From the NCBI GenBank assembly GCA_002371615.1, contig DFGA01000041.1, positions 1-31,105 on the forward strand: a stretch of DNA of 31,105 nt. The letters run 5' to 3'. How positions within the stretch are numbered: position 1 is the first letter of the stretch; each line of letters opens with the position of its first letter. Shown piece after piece: positions 7,394-14,537 of this stretch. Below the pieces are notes generated by a model that saw nothing but the letters and a program-made list of their open reading frames with translations, was not told the DNA's origin and did not search any database. Made by a program: the position numbers and the translations under genes. The stretch comes from Lachnospiraceae bacterium UBA3762 (lineage in GTDB: Bacteria > Bacillota > Clostridia > Lachnospirales > Lachnospiraceae).

Positions 7394-9904
7394 ATGTCAC
7401 AGTCAACTGAAGATTATTTAGACAGCTTATTAAGACAGGCAATGGGAATACCGGACCCTGAGCCACAACCCGAGGTACCTGCTGCCGATCCGGACAGAGA
7501 GGATCTGTTGGCAGCTATTGACGGACTTACCGGATCCAATTCGGCGATCCTCGGGAACGCATATGATGAGAATGCTTCATTTACGAATGAAGGAGAAATT
7601 GAGATTCCGGCAGAGACTCCTGTTCCTGTCGAAACCGAAAATATCATTTCCGAAGAATTTGAAACTCCCGTCCAGGAAGAGATACCCCAGGAACTATTGC
7701 CCGATATTGATGCTCCCGAAGCTGCTGAGGTAATATCGGAGGATCAGATTGTCAGTCCTGAAGAAGTAGTAATTCCGGATAGCCCGGTTATAGAGCCGGA
7801 TGGAAATCTTGATATTATCCCAGAGCCTGTAATCGAAGAGCCTGTAATCGAAGAGCCTGTAATCGAAGAGCCTGTAATTGAGGAGCCTGTAATTGAAGAA
7901 CCCGTAATAGAGGAATCCGTAAATGAGGAACCTGTATTATCAATAGATGACCTTGACCCCAATGACGGTAACAAAGCGTTAGATGCTGATATGATTGCGG
8001 CCCTGTTTGCAAGCGCGAACGGTGAAGAAGGATCTGCTACCGTAGAAACGGCAGAAGAAGAACCTGCCACCGAGGAAACGGCGACTGAGGACTCCGTAAT
8101 TGAGGAACCTGCAGTTGAGGAACCTGCAGCTGAGGAGCCTGTAGCTGAGGAATCTGTAGATGAAGAACCGGCAGCTGAAGAGATAGCATCGGAAGAGGAA
8201 CCGGTTGAAGAAGAACCGGTTGTTGAGGAGCCGATCATAGATAATAATGAATCAGAATCAGATGACGACAACCTGAGCCCTGATGAAATAGCGGCATTAC
8301 TTGCGGGGGATACCCCTCTTGAAGAAATCAGCATTCCCGAACAGGAGGAAGAAGATGCTCCTCTTATGCCTGATCAGGAGATAAGTGATCTGTTGTCTGC
8401 ACTCGATGATCTGTCGGGAGATTCCGGAGCAGAAGAAGAGCCGGCAGAGGCGGAGGCAGAAGAGGTATCAGATGTACCGGAAGATGAAGCAGTAGTTGAG
8501 GATAATGCAGATGATTCCGGAGTGGACCTGGGTGGAATAGATCTGTTCGATACTGATCTTTCGGCAATGCTTGATGATGTAACAAACTCAGTGGATTCCG
8601 AGCAGGCAGGAGAGTCAGGAGATAATTCGGAAGACTCGGATCTGGCCGATCTGTTGGGCTCCCTTGACGACGGGTCCGGGGATCTGTCGGATATTGGGGA
8701 TATGCTTGGCAAGGATGAGAACTCCGAGCTGGTGGATCCGAATACAGAAACAGCAGAAGCTTTATTTGCGTCCGATTCGGAGGATAAGCTTTTCGATATC
8801 GACAACCTTATAGATGAAGAGGAAGAAGAGACGAAAGGCAGGAAGAAAAAGAAATTCAGCCTCTTCGGGAAAAAGAAGAAAGATAAAGGAAATGTTGAAG
8901 CTCTCGGAGATGGAGAGATGCTTGTCGATCCGGAACTTTTCGACATTCCGGATGAGGGAGAAATAAAGGAGAAGAAACCCGGTTTCTTTGCCCGGCTTTT
9001 TGCGAAACTCTTTGAGGAAGTCGGAGAGGGTGAGGAAGGTGTTTCCGGCATAGAACAAAGTGCTGTAGAGATTGCGCAGGAAGGCGCAGCCGAGAATGAA
9101 GCAATTATTTCCGAACTGGAAGGTGAAGAGGCTTCAAAGGACAAGAAAAAGGAAAAGAAAGAAAAGAAGAAAAAAGAGAAAAAAGAAAAGAAAGACAAGA
9201 AGGGCAAAGGCGGCGAGTCGGAAGACGAAGAAGGCGATGGAGCTGCCGAAGACTCCAAGAAGAAAAAGAAGAAAGAAAAGAAAAAGAAGGAAAAACTTCC
9301 GGAGCTTCCCGGGAAAAAGCTTCCAAGGAAGAAAGTTGTTGCAATCGCGCTGTTTTGCATAACGATAGGCATTGTCATAACCCTCCTTGCATTCCTTCTT
9401 CCGTACTCGCAGGATATCAAGAAGGCCAAGAAGTTCTATACAACAGGGGAATATCAGAAGACATACGAGTACATGCGCGGACATAAGCTTACGAGTGATG
9501 ATAAGATCCTTTATGACAGAACAATTACACTGCTAAGGATCAAAAGGCCGTATGATTCGTATCAGAACTACATGAAGCTCGGATACAGGATGGAGGCTTT
9601 AAATGCTCTGGTTCAAGGCGTGCAGATGATAGATAAATATGCCGAGGAAGCAGCAAGACTTGGTATTAATGACAAATATTCCAAGCAATCCAGGCTTATT
9701 TATGATGAGCTTTATAATACATTCGGTGTTACCGTCGAAAGAGCGAGATCATGGATCGGACTTGAGGGAACTCCCGAGTACACCCGTGCACTTTATGAAT
9801 GTCTTCTCGACACATCCGGGATACATGAAGAACAGACAATAACGGAAGATTTTTCTGCAGAATATGATGATTCCGTAATAAATGCAGAGGAGAACAACTT
9901 GTGA
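7394..9904 (+). CDS. Large acidic repeat-rich single-pass membrane protein
   Basis: The function is not recognised. The protein has 836 residues. Residues 1-560 are extremely acidic and probably disordered, with tandem EPVIE-type pentapeptides (about 143-182) and several repeats of the form DxxDIxxLL/DEIAALLAG. A basic Lys-rich stretch follows (about 583-637, long runs of KK and KE), then one membrane helix (about 648-672) and a C-terminal domain of roughly 160 residues that looks helical (YTTGEYQKTYEYMRGHK, then TPEYTRALYECLL) and is somewhat TPR-like. With no signal peptide, the acidic part should be cytoplasmic and the C-terminal part outside. ATG 7394 is chosen over an in-frame TTG at 7373 because TTGGAGGA lies just before it. 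Its stop overlaps the hisH start by four bases. Confidence 0.85.
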   Translation: MSQSTEDYLDSLLRQAMGIPDPEPQPEVPAADPDREDLLAAIDGLTGSNSAILGNAYDENASFTNEGEIEIPAETPVPVETENIISEEFETPVQEEIPQELLPDIDAPEAAEVISEDQIVSPEEVVIPDSPVIEPDGNLDIIPEPVIEEPVIEEPVIEEPVIEEPVIEEPVIEESVNEEPVLSIDDLDPNDGNKALDADMIAALFASANGEEGSATVETAEEEPATEETATEDSVIEEPAVEEPAAEEPVAEESVDEEPAAEEIASEEEPVEEEPVVEEPIIDNNESESDDDNLSPDEIAALLAGDTPLEEISIPEQEEEDAPLMPDQEISDLLSALDDLSGDSGAEEEPAEAEAEEVSDVPEDEAVVEDNADDSGVDLGGIDLFDTDLSAMLDDVTNSVDSEQAGESGDNSEDSDLADLLGSLDDGSGDLSDIGDMLGKDENSELVDPNTETAEALFASDSEDKLFDIDNLIDEEEEETKGRKKKKFSLFGKKKKDKGNVEALGDGEMLVDPELFDIPDEGEIKEKKPGFFARLFAKLFEEVGEGEEGVSGIEQSAVEIAQEGAAENEAIISELEGEEASKDKKKEKKEKKKKEKKEKKDKKGKGGESEDEEGDGAAEDSKKKKKKEKKKKEKLPELPGKKLPRKKVVAIALFCITIGIVITLLAFLLPYSQDIKKAKKFYTTGEYQKTYEYMRGHKLTSDDKILYDRTITLLRIKRPYDSYQNYMKLGYRMEALNALVQGVQMIDKYAEEAARLGINDKYSKQSRLIYDELYNTFGVTVERARSWIGLEGTPEYTRALYECLLDTSGIHEEQTITEDFSAEYDDSVINAEENNL
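7823..7938 (+). repeat. In-frame 15-bp tandem repeats encoding EPVIE units
   Basis: About seven consecutive 15-base units of the type GAG-CCT-GTA-ATC-GAA code for Glu-Pro-Val-Ile-Glu. The first three or four are identical at DNA level and later ones drift (ATT, GAA/GAG, CCC). DNA identity this high suggests recent slippage-driven expansion, so length probably varies between strains. A looser series of EEPA/EEPV units continues from about 8060 to 8230. Confidence 0.85.
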
Positions 9905-10506
9905 TCGCTGTAATTGACTATGATGCCGGAAATATGCTCAGCGTTGTAAAAGCGCTTAAGCATTTGGGACAGGAGCCCGTTATTACCAGAGATGCCGATG
10001 CTATCCGTTCTGCTGATAAAGTAATACTGCCGGGCGTCGGTGCGTTTGGTGATGCTATGAACAGGCTTAACGGATACGCACTTACCGAAGTGATAAGGGA
10101 TGTGATTTCAAAGGGGACACCTTTTTTTGGAATATGTCTCGGACTCCAGCTTTTGTATGACCAAAGTGAAGAATCTCCCGGAGTTGCGGGAATAGGCGCC
10201 CTTAAGGGATCTATTAAGAAAATTCCTGCCGGAGAGTACAAAAAAATTCCGCATATGGGATGGAACTCTCTTGCTTTTCCCAACAAAGGAAGATTGTTTG
10301 ACGGAATAGATGAAGGTGCCTTCGTGTACTTTGTCCATTCATTTTATCTTGAGGCGGCAGACAGAAACAGTGTCACCGCCACTTGTGATTATAACGTTTT
10401 GATAGATGCCTCGGTTGAGAATGATAATGTGTTTGCATGTCAGTTCCATCCGGAAAAGAGCGGCGCAGTGGGACTTAAGATACTAGAGAATTTTATTAGT
10501 ATATAG
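9901..10506 (+). CDS. hisH: Imidazole glycerol phosphate synthase, glutaminase subunit
   Basis: This is a class I glutamine amidotransferase of 201 residues, the usual HisH length. It hydrolyses glutamine and passes ammonia to HisF to form imidazole glycerol phosphate and AICAR in histidine synthesis. The catalytic triad is visible: C79 in FFGICLGLQLL, and H183 and E185 in CQFHPEKSG. The oxyanion region PGVGAFGDA is also present. The GTG start at 9901 overlaps the upstream stop as GTGA and has GAGGAG just before it, which indicates translational coupling to the acidic membrane protein. hisF follows after nine bases. No other his genes are in the window. Confidence 0.95.
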   Translation: MIAVIDYDAGNMLSVVKALKHLGQEPVITRDADAIRSADKVILPGVGAFGDAMNRLNGYALTEVIRDVISKGTPFFGICLGLQLLYDQSEESPGVAGIGALKGSIKKIPAGEYKKIPHMGWNSLAFPNKGRLFDGIDEGAFVYFVHSFYLEAADRNSVTATCDYNVLIDASVENDNVFACQFHPEKSGAVGLKILENFISI

Positions 10507-10515
10507 AGACGTGAT

Positions 10516-11277
10516 ATGTATACCAAAAGAATAATTCCCTGCCTTGATGTTAACTGCGGAAGAGTAGTTAAAGGTGTGAATTTTGTCAACCTCAAAGATG
10601 CCGGGGATCCGGTAGATATAGCGGCGGCATACGATAGGGCCGGCGCCGATGAACTTGTGTTTCTTGACATAACGGCATCAAGCGATAACAGAAATACGGT
10701 TGATGAAATGGTAAGAGCGGTTGCCGAAACGATTTTTATTCCGTTTACTGTAGGCGGAGGTATCAGAAGCGTTGATGATTTTAAGCGGCTTCTAAGGGAA
10801 GGCGCTGATAAGATATCCGTTAATTCGGCTGCAATAATGAATCCGCAGCTAATATCCGATGCAGCTGACAAGTTTGGAAGCCAGTGCGTTGTAGTTGCCA
10901 TAGATGCCAAGAGACGGACAGACGGCGGTTGGAACATATACAAAAACGGCGGCAGAGTTGATATGGGTATCGATGCTGTCGAATGGGCTGTGAAAGCCGA
11001 AAGACTCGGGGCCGGTGAGATACTGCTTACAAGTATGGATGCCGACGGAACGAAAGCGGGATTTGATGTCGAACTTACAAGAGCCGTTTCGGAAAGCGTC
11101 GGAATTCCCGTAATAGCAAGCGGCGGAGCCGGAAGCCGTGAGCATTTCAAAGAAGTATTGACGGAAGGTGCTGCCGATGCGGCGCTTGCAGCATCGCTGT
11201 TTCATTACAAAGAGCTTGAGATAAGCGATCTTAAAGATTATTTGAGTGATAACAAAATACCCGTAAGGAGAAGTTAA
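10516..11277 (+). CDS. hisF: Imidazole glycerol phosphate synthase, cyclase subunit
   Basis: This 253-residue beta/alpha barrel partners HisH. It uses ammonia channelled through the barrel to convert PRFAR to imidazole glycerol phosphate plus AICAR. The catalytic acids D11 (IIPCLDVNCGRVVKG) and D130 (VVVAIDAK) are in place. The phosphate-binding FTVGGGIRS and IPVIASGGAGS loops are intact, and so is the TSMDADGTKAGFD stretch. Length and start match the family. The stop TAA (11275-11277) directly abuts the TTG start of ung, so the two are almost certainly on one mRNA. Confidence 0.96.
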   Translation: MYTKRIIPCLDVNCGRVVKGVNFVNLKDAGDPVDIAAAYDRAGADELVFLDITASSDNRNTVDEMVRAVAETIFIPFTVGGGIRSVDDFKRLLREGADKISVNSAAIMNPQLISDAADKFGSQCVVVAIDAKRRTDGGWNIYKNGGRVDMGIDAVEWAVKAERLGAGEILLTSMDADGTKAGFDVELTRAVSESVGIPVIASGGAGSREHFKEVLTEGAADAALAASLFHYKELEISDLKDYLSDNKIPVRRS

Positions 11278-11937
11278 TTGATAGATAACGACTGGCTCGA
11301 ACCCTTGTCTGCGGAGTTTAAGAAGCCGTATTATGCTGGTTTATATAAGTTTGTAAATGAAGAGTATAACAGATACACGATATATCCGCCCAAACAGGAT
11401 GTATTTGCAGCGTATTCAAGAACACCGCTTGCAAAGGTAAAAGTTCTTATTCTTGGACAGGATCCATATCATGAACCGAATCAGGCTCATGGACTGTGCT
11501 TTTCCGTTAATCCGGGAATAGATATCCCACCCAGCCTTCTAAATATTTATAAAGAATTGCATGATGATATCGGCTTTACAATACCTGAAAGCGGCTGCCT
11601 TACCAAATGGGCCGATCAGGGAGTAATGCTGCTTAACACTGTTCTTACGGTAAGGGCGCATCAGGCTAATTCCCATCAGGGAAAAGGTTGGGAACAGTTT
11701 ACGGATGCTACTATTGCAGCTCTTAACAAGCAGGATCGTCCGATTGTATTCATGCTTTGGGGAAGATACGCCAGACAGAAGGCGGCAATGCTTAACAACC
11801 CCAGGCATCTTGTCCTTGAAGCCGCGCATCCGAGTCCGTTGTCAGCATATAAAGGATTCTTTGGCTGCAGACATTTTTCGAAAGCAAATGATTTTCTCGT
11901 TGCCAATGGTGTGGAACCGATAGATTGGCGTTTGTAG
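11278..11937 (+). CDS. ung: Uracil-DNA glycosylase, family 1
   Basis: The 219-residue enzyme removes uracil from DNA and starts base-excision repair. The water-activating loop GQDPYH contains D62, the uracil-binding CFSVNPGIDIPPSLLNIYKE stretch follows, and the DNA-intercalation loop HPSPLSAYKGFFGCRHFS contains H184. The TTG start at 11278 is the base after the hisF stop and is supported by GTAAGGAGAAG at normal spacing; there is no nearby in-frame ATG that would keep the conserved N-terminus. The stop codon TAG is itself part of a stem in the structured region that follows. Linkage to hisHF seems to be one of operon order rather than function. Confidence 0.95.
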   Translation: MIDNDWLEPLSAEFKKPYYAGLYKFVNEEYNRYTIYPPKQDVFAAYSRTPLAKVKVLILGQDPYHEPNQAHGLCFSVNPGIDIPPSLLNIYKELHDDIGFTIPESGCLTKWADQGVMLLNTVLTVRAHQANSHQGKGWEQFTDATIAALNKQDRPIVFMLWGRYARQKAAMLNNPRHLVLEAAHPSPLSAYKGFFGCRHFSKANDFLVANGVEPIDWRL

Positions 11938-12000
11938 ATAGGAGGGGCCCGCTTGCGGGAAGATCCTGTCTACACCGCGAGGGCCTCGACGTAGTCGAAT
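11935..12000 (+). other. Structured intergenic RNA region after ung
   Basis: A two-level hairpin begins at the ung stop. TAGATAGGA (11935-11943) pairs with TCCTGTCTA (11964-11972), enclosing CCCG-CTTG-CGGG (11948-11959), a GC stem with the stable CUUG tetraloop. Two further hairpins follow and share bases, so only one can form at a time: CGAG-GGC-CTCG (11978-11988) and TCGAC-GTA-GTCGA (11986-11998). No long T run follows, so it is not a classical terminator. It could be an mRNA processing or stability element, or a leader for the gene at 12041. Confidence 0.5.
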
Positions 12001-12040
12001 TAAAATGCCCGAGCGTCATTAGTAGTAGAAAGGTTATCAT

Positions 12041-13207
12041 ATGACACATAAAGAGGCACTTATTCTCAAAATATTTGTCGGTGTAGTGCTTGTTGCAACG
12101 CTTTTGTTTGGTACGTATTACTATGCGAGCTACAAGTCAACGGCTAATGAGGTTGCCGATCTGATCAATAAAGGAAATGCATATATGGAAGCCGAGTGCT
12201 ATCCCGAGGCAATAGAGTGTTATGAAAGAGCTCTTGAGCATGAGGAAGGAGACGAGCGTATACATTCTGCGATAGTAAAGGCCTATATGTCTATGGCTTC
12301 ACAGTACGGAGACAGTGATGACGCTATTCTGTGCTATCAGAAGGCTATTGAGATTAATCCGGATAATAAAACCGCATATTGGAGTATAGCCAACATATAC
12401 GAAAACCGCGGGGATGAGGATACTATGCTGGATGTTCTGCATAAAGGATTTGATGATACCGGTGACGAATCCATGAATGCAAAGGTATTCGCCGTTGAGG
12501 AGGAACGTGCAAGAATTCAGGCGGAAGAGGAAGCAAGGATTGCCGAGGAAGAGGCAAAACGAGCCGAAGAAGAGGCGAGAGTGGCAAAGCTTGATCCTCT
12601 TAAGGAATTGTTTGAAGCCAAAGACTATGATGCTCTCAAGGAAAAACTCCGTGAAGATGATTATATAGCGTTCTCGGAAGAGGTGATCGGAGACAATTCG
12701 TATTATTCGGGCGATTATGATCTGGACGGGCGACGCGAAGGATATGGGATTGCCGTGTATGAGAACGGTTATTATTATTACGGACAGTTCCATGAAGATG
12801 TCCGCAGCGGTCACGGAGTCCTGATGCGTGCAAGTTATTCCGATTCTTCATCAATCGGATCTTTTATATTTGACGGTGAGTGGTCTGAAGACAAGCCGAA
12901 TGGAGAAGGAACAGCCAAGTCAAATTATTTCAAAGACAGGATAGCTGCTACGGATTTTGCCACCAAGGAGATAACGGGAAATTACACGGACGGTCTCGAA
13001 GATGGAACTATGACCCTTACGGGAGTCAAGCGAAACGGTGAGAAGAGGACGTTTAAATACAAAGCAGAGGCGGGTGTTGCCGCAAAATCCAGCAATGAAT
13101 CATCGGGAGTCAAGGGCCAGTACATAATAGCCCAGACGGATGATAAGAGTGAAAGTCTGACAAGCGACGGCTCAAAACGCGGAGTTGAGGGCTTTATTGA
13201 GGAGTAA
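12041..13207 (+). CDS. Membrane-anchored TPR and MORN-repeat protein
   Basis: The protein has 388 residues. An N-terminal membrane helix (about 9-28) anchors it, with the remainder probably outside. TPR-like helical repeats span about 37-150 (NKGNAYMEAECYPEAIECYERAL, then DAILCYQKAIEINPDNKTAYW). An Ala/Glu/Arg-rich coiled coil follows (about 155-185). MORN-type repeats come next (YYYYGQFHEDVRSGHGVL and FDGEWSEDKPNGEGTA, about 240-300), then a charged tail. TPRs and MORNs are interaction modules, so a scaffold role at the cell envelope is plausible, but no specific function is known. ATG 12041 has AAAGG upstream. The lysA-like gene follows after 20 bases, so the two are probably cotranscribed. 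Confidence 0.8.
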   Translation: MTHKEALILKIFVGVVLVATLLFGTYYYASYKSTANEVADLINKGNAYMEAECYPEAIECYERALEHEEGDERIHSAIVKAYMSMASQYGDSDDAILCYQKAIEINPDNKTAYWSIANIYENRGDEDTMLDVLHKGFDDTGDESMNAKVFAVEEERARIQAEEEARIAEEEAKRAEEEARVAKLDPLKELFEAKDYDALKEKLREDDYIAFSEEVIGDNSYYSGDYDLDGRREGYGIAVYENGYYYYGQFHEDVRSGHGVLMRASYSDSSSIGSFIFDGEWSEDKPNGEGTAKSNYFKDRIAATDFATKEITGNYTDGLEDGTMTLTGVKRNGEKRTFKYKAEAGVAAKSSNESSGVKGQYIIAQTDDKSESLTSDGSKRGVEGFIEE

Positions 13208-13227
13208 GGAAGAGCCTAAGGAGAACA

Positions 13228-14490
13228 ATGATGAGAAAACCCACTTTTATTGACAAAAAGGTTGCACAGGCAATCGATGAGAAAATCCCGACCCCTTTTT
13301 ATGTATATGATGAAGCCGGGATAGTTCAAAATGCTGAAAACATTAAATCCGCATTTTCGTGGAACAAAGGATTTAAAGAGTATTTTGCCGTTAAGGCAAC
13401 ACCTAATCCCTATATACTGACTTTGCTGAAAAATCATGGGATCGGAGTAGACTGCTCAAGTCTGACGGAACTTATGCTGTCAAAAGCAGTCGGGTATTCG
13501 GGTGATGACATTATGTTTTCGTCAAATGAAACACCGGCTGAAGATTACCGTCTTGCCAAGGAACTTGGCGCAAACGTAAATCTGGATGATATCACACATA
13601 TCGATTATTTTGATAATCTTTGCGGCCTTAATGAGACCATGAGCATCAGATACAATCCGGGAGGAGTCTTTACTGTTAGTAACGGAATAATGGACAATCC
13701 TCAGGATGCAAAGTACGGTATGACTACTGAACAGATGTATGAAGCCGTTAAGACTATGATGGCACGGGGCGTGAAGCATTTCGGCATTCATTCTTTTCTT
13801 GTCAGCAATACCGTGACAAACGATTATTATCCGATGCTTGCAAGAAAACTCTTTGCCCTCGCAGCCGATATTCAGGCAAAAACCGGCGCACATATAGCTT
13901 TTGTCAATCTGTCGGGAGGTGTGGGGATTCCATATACGCCGGATCAGGAGCCAAACGATATTTTTGTAATCGGCGACGGTGTCAGGAAAGTATATGACGA
14001 GATATTTGTACCTGCAGGTATGACGGATGTTGCTATCTATACCGAAATGGGAAGGTATGTATTGGGACCTTACGGAGCGCTTGTCACCAAGGCGATCCAT
14101 GAAAAGCATATTTACAAGGAGTACATAGGTGTCGACGCGTGCGCGGTCAACCTGATGCGTCCGGCAATGTACGGAAGCTATCATCACATTACCGTACTTG
14201 GCAAGGAAGATGAGCCAAACACGGAAACGTATGATGTTGTCGGGGGCCTTTGTGAGAATAACGATAAATTTGCGATCGACAGGAAACTTCCAAAGATAGA
14301 GAAGGGCGATTATCTGTATATTCATGATACAGGGGCACACGGATATTCAATGGGGTATAACTACAACGGAAAACTTCGCTGCGCGGAAGTGCTTGTGCAC
14401 CCCGATAAGAGTTTTGACATGATAAGACGCGCGGAAACTCCGAAGGATTATTTTGCAACATTTGATTTTTCGGATTATAAGTTTGAATAG
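13228..14490 (+). CDS. lysA: Diaminopimelate decarboxylase-type PLP enzyme
   Basis: This 420-residue fold-type III decarboxylase would convert meso-diaminopimelate to lysine using PLP. K56 in EYFAVKATPNP is the cofactor-binding lysine. H188 (HFGIHSF), the glycine-rich LSGGVGIPY, the EMGR stretch (273-276) that replaces the commoner EPGR, and GLCENND with C342 as the active-site Cys from the partner subunit are all visible. RPAMYGSYHHI and GYSMGYNYNGKLRCAEVLV match the LysA end. The EMGR and HFGIHSF variants place it in a divergent branch, so a related amino-acid decarboxylase is not excluded. AAGGAG lies at the right distance from ATG 13228. Confidence 0.82.
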   Translation: MMRKPTFIDKKVAQAIDEKIPTPFYVYDEAGIVQNAENIKSAFSWNKGFKEYFAVKATPNPYILTLLKNHGIGVDCSSLTELMLSKAVGYSGDDIMFSSNETPAEDYRLAKELGANVNLDDITHIDYFDNLCGLNETMSIRYNPGGVFTVSNGIMDNPQDAKYGMTTEQMYEAVKTMMARGVKHFGIHSFLVSNTVTNDYYPMLARKLFALAADIQAKTGAHIAFVNLSGGVGIPYTPDQEPNDIFVIGDGVRKVYDEIFVPAGMTDVAIYTEMGRYVLGPYGALVTKAIHEKHIYKEYIGVDACAVNLMRPAMYGSYHHITVLGKEDEPNTETYDVVGGLCENNDKFAIDRKLPKIEKGDYLYIHDTGAHGYSMGYNYNGKLRCAEVLVHPDKSFDMIRRAETPKDYFATFDFSDYKFE

Positions 14491-14493
14491 TAG

Positions 14494-14511
14494 CACGCTC
14501 TTACTAGCGTG
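14494..14511 (+). other. Short hairpin between lysA and the peptidase gene
   Basis: CACGCT (14494-14499), a 6-base loop and AGCGTG (14506-14511), in the 47-base gap. No T run follows, so it is unlikely to be a strong terminator. It may stabilise the upstream mRNA end. Confidence 0.35.
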
Positions 14512-14537
14512 GTTCTCTAGGTAATGGGAGATTATCG

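Noticed and set aside
7744..8334. A 196-codon Ser/Gly-rich open frame on the minus strand.
   Set aside because: It is the shadow of the acidic repeats on the + strand; composition is dictated by the repeat codons and it has no ribosome site.
8374..9429. A 351-codon Ser/Phe-rich open frame on the minus strand.
   Set aside because: It mirrors the Glu/Lys-rich coding strand (GAA/AAG read backwards) and shows no domain or start signal.
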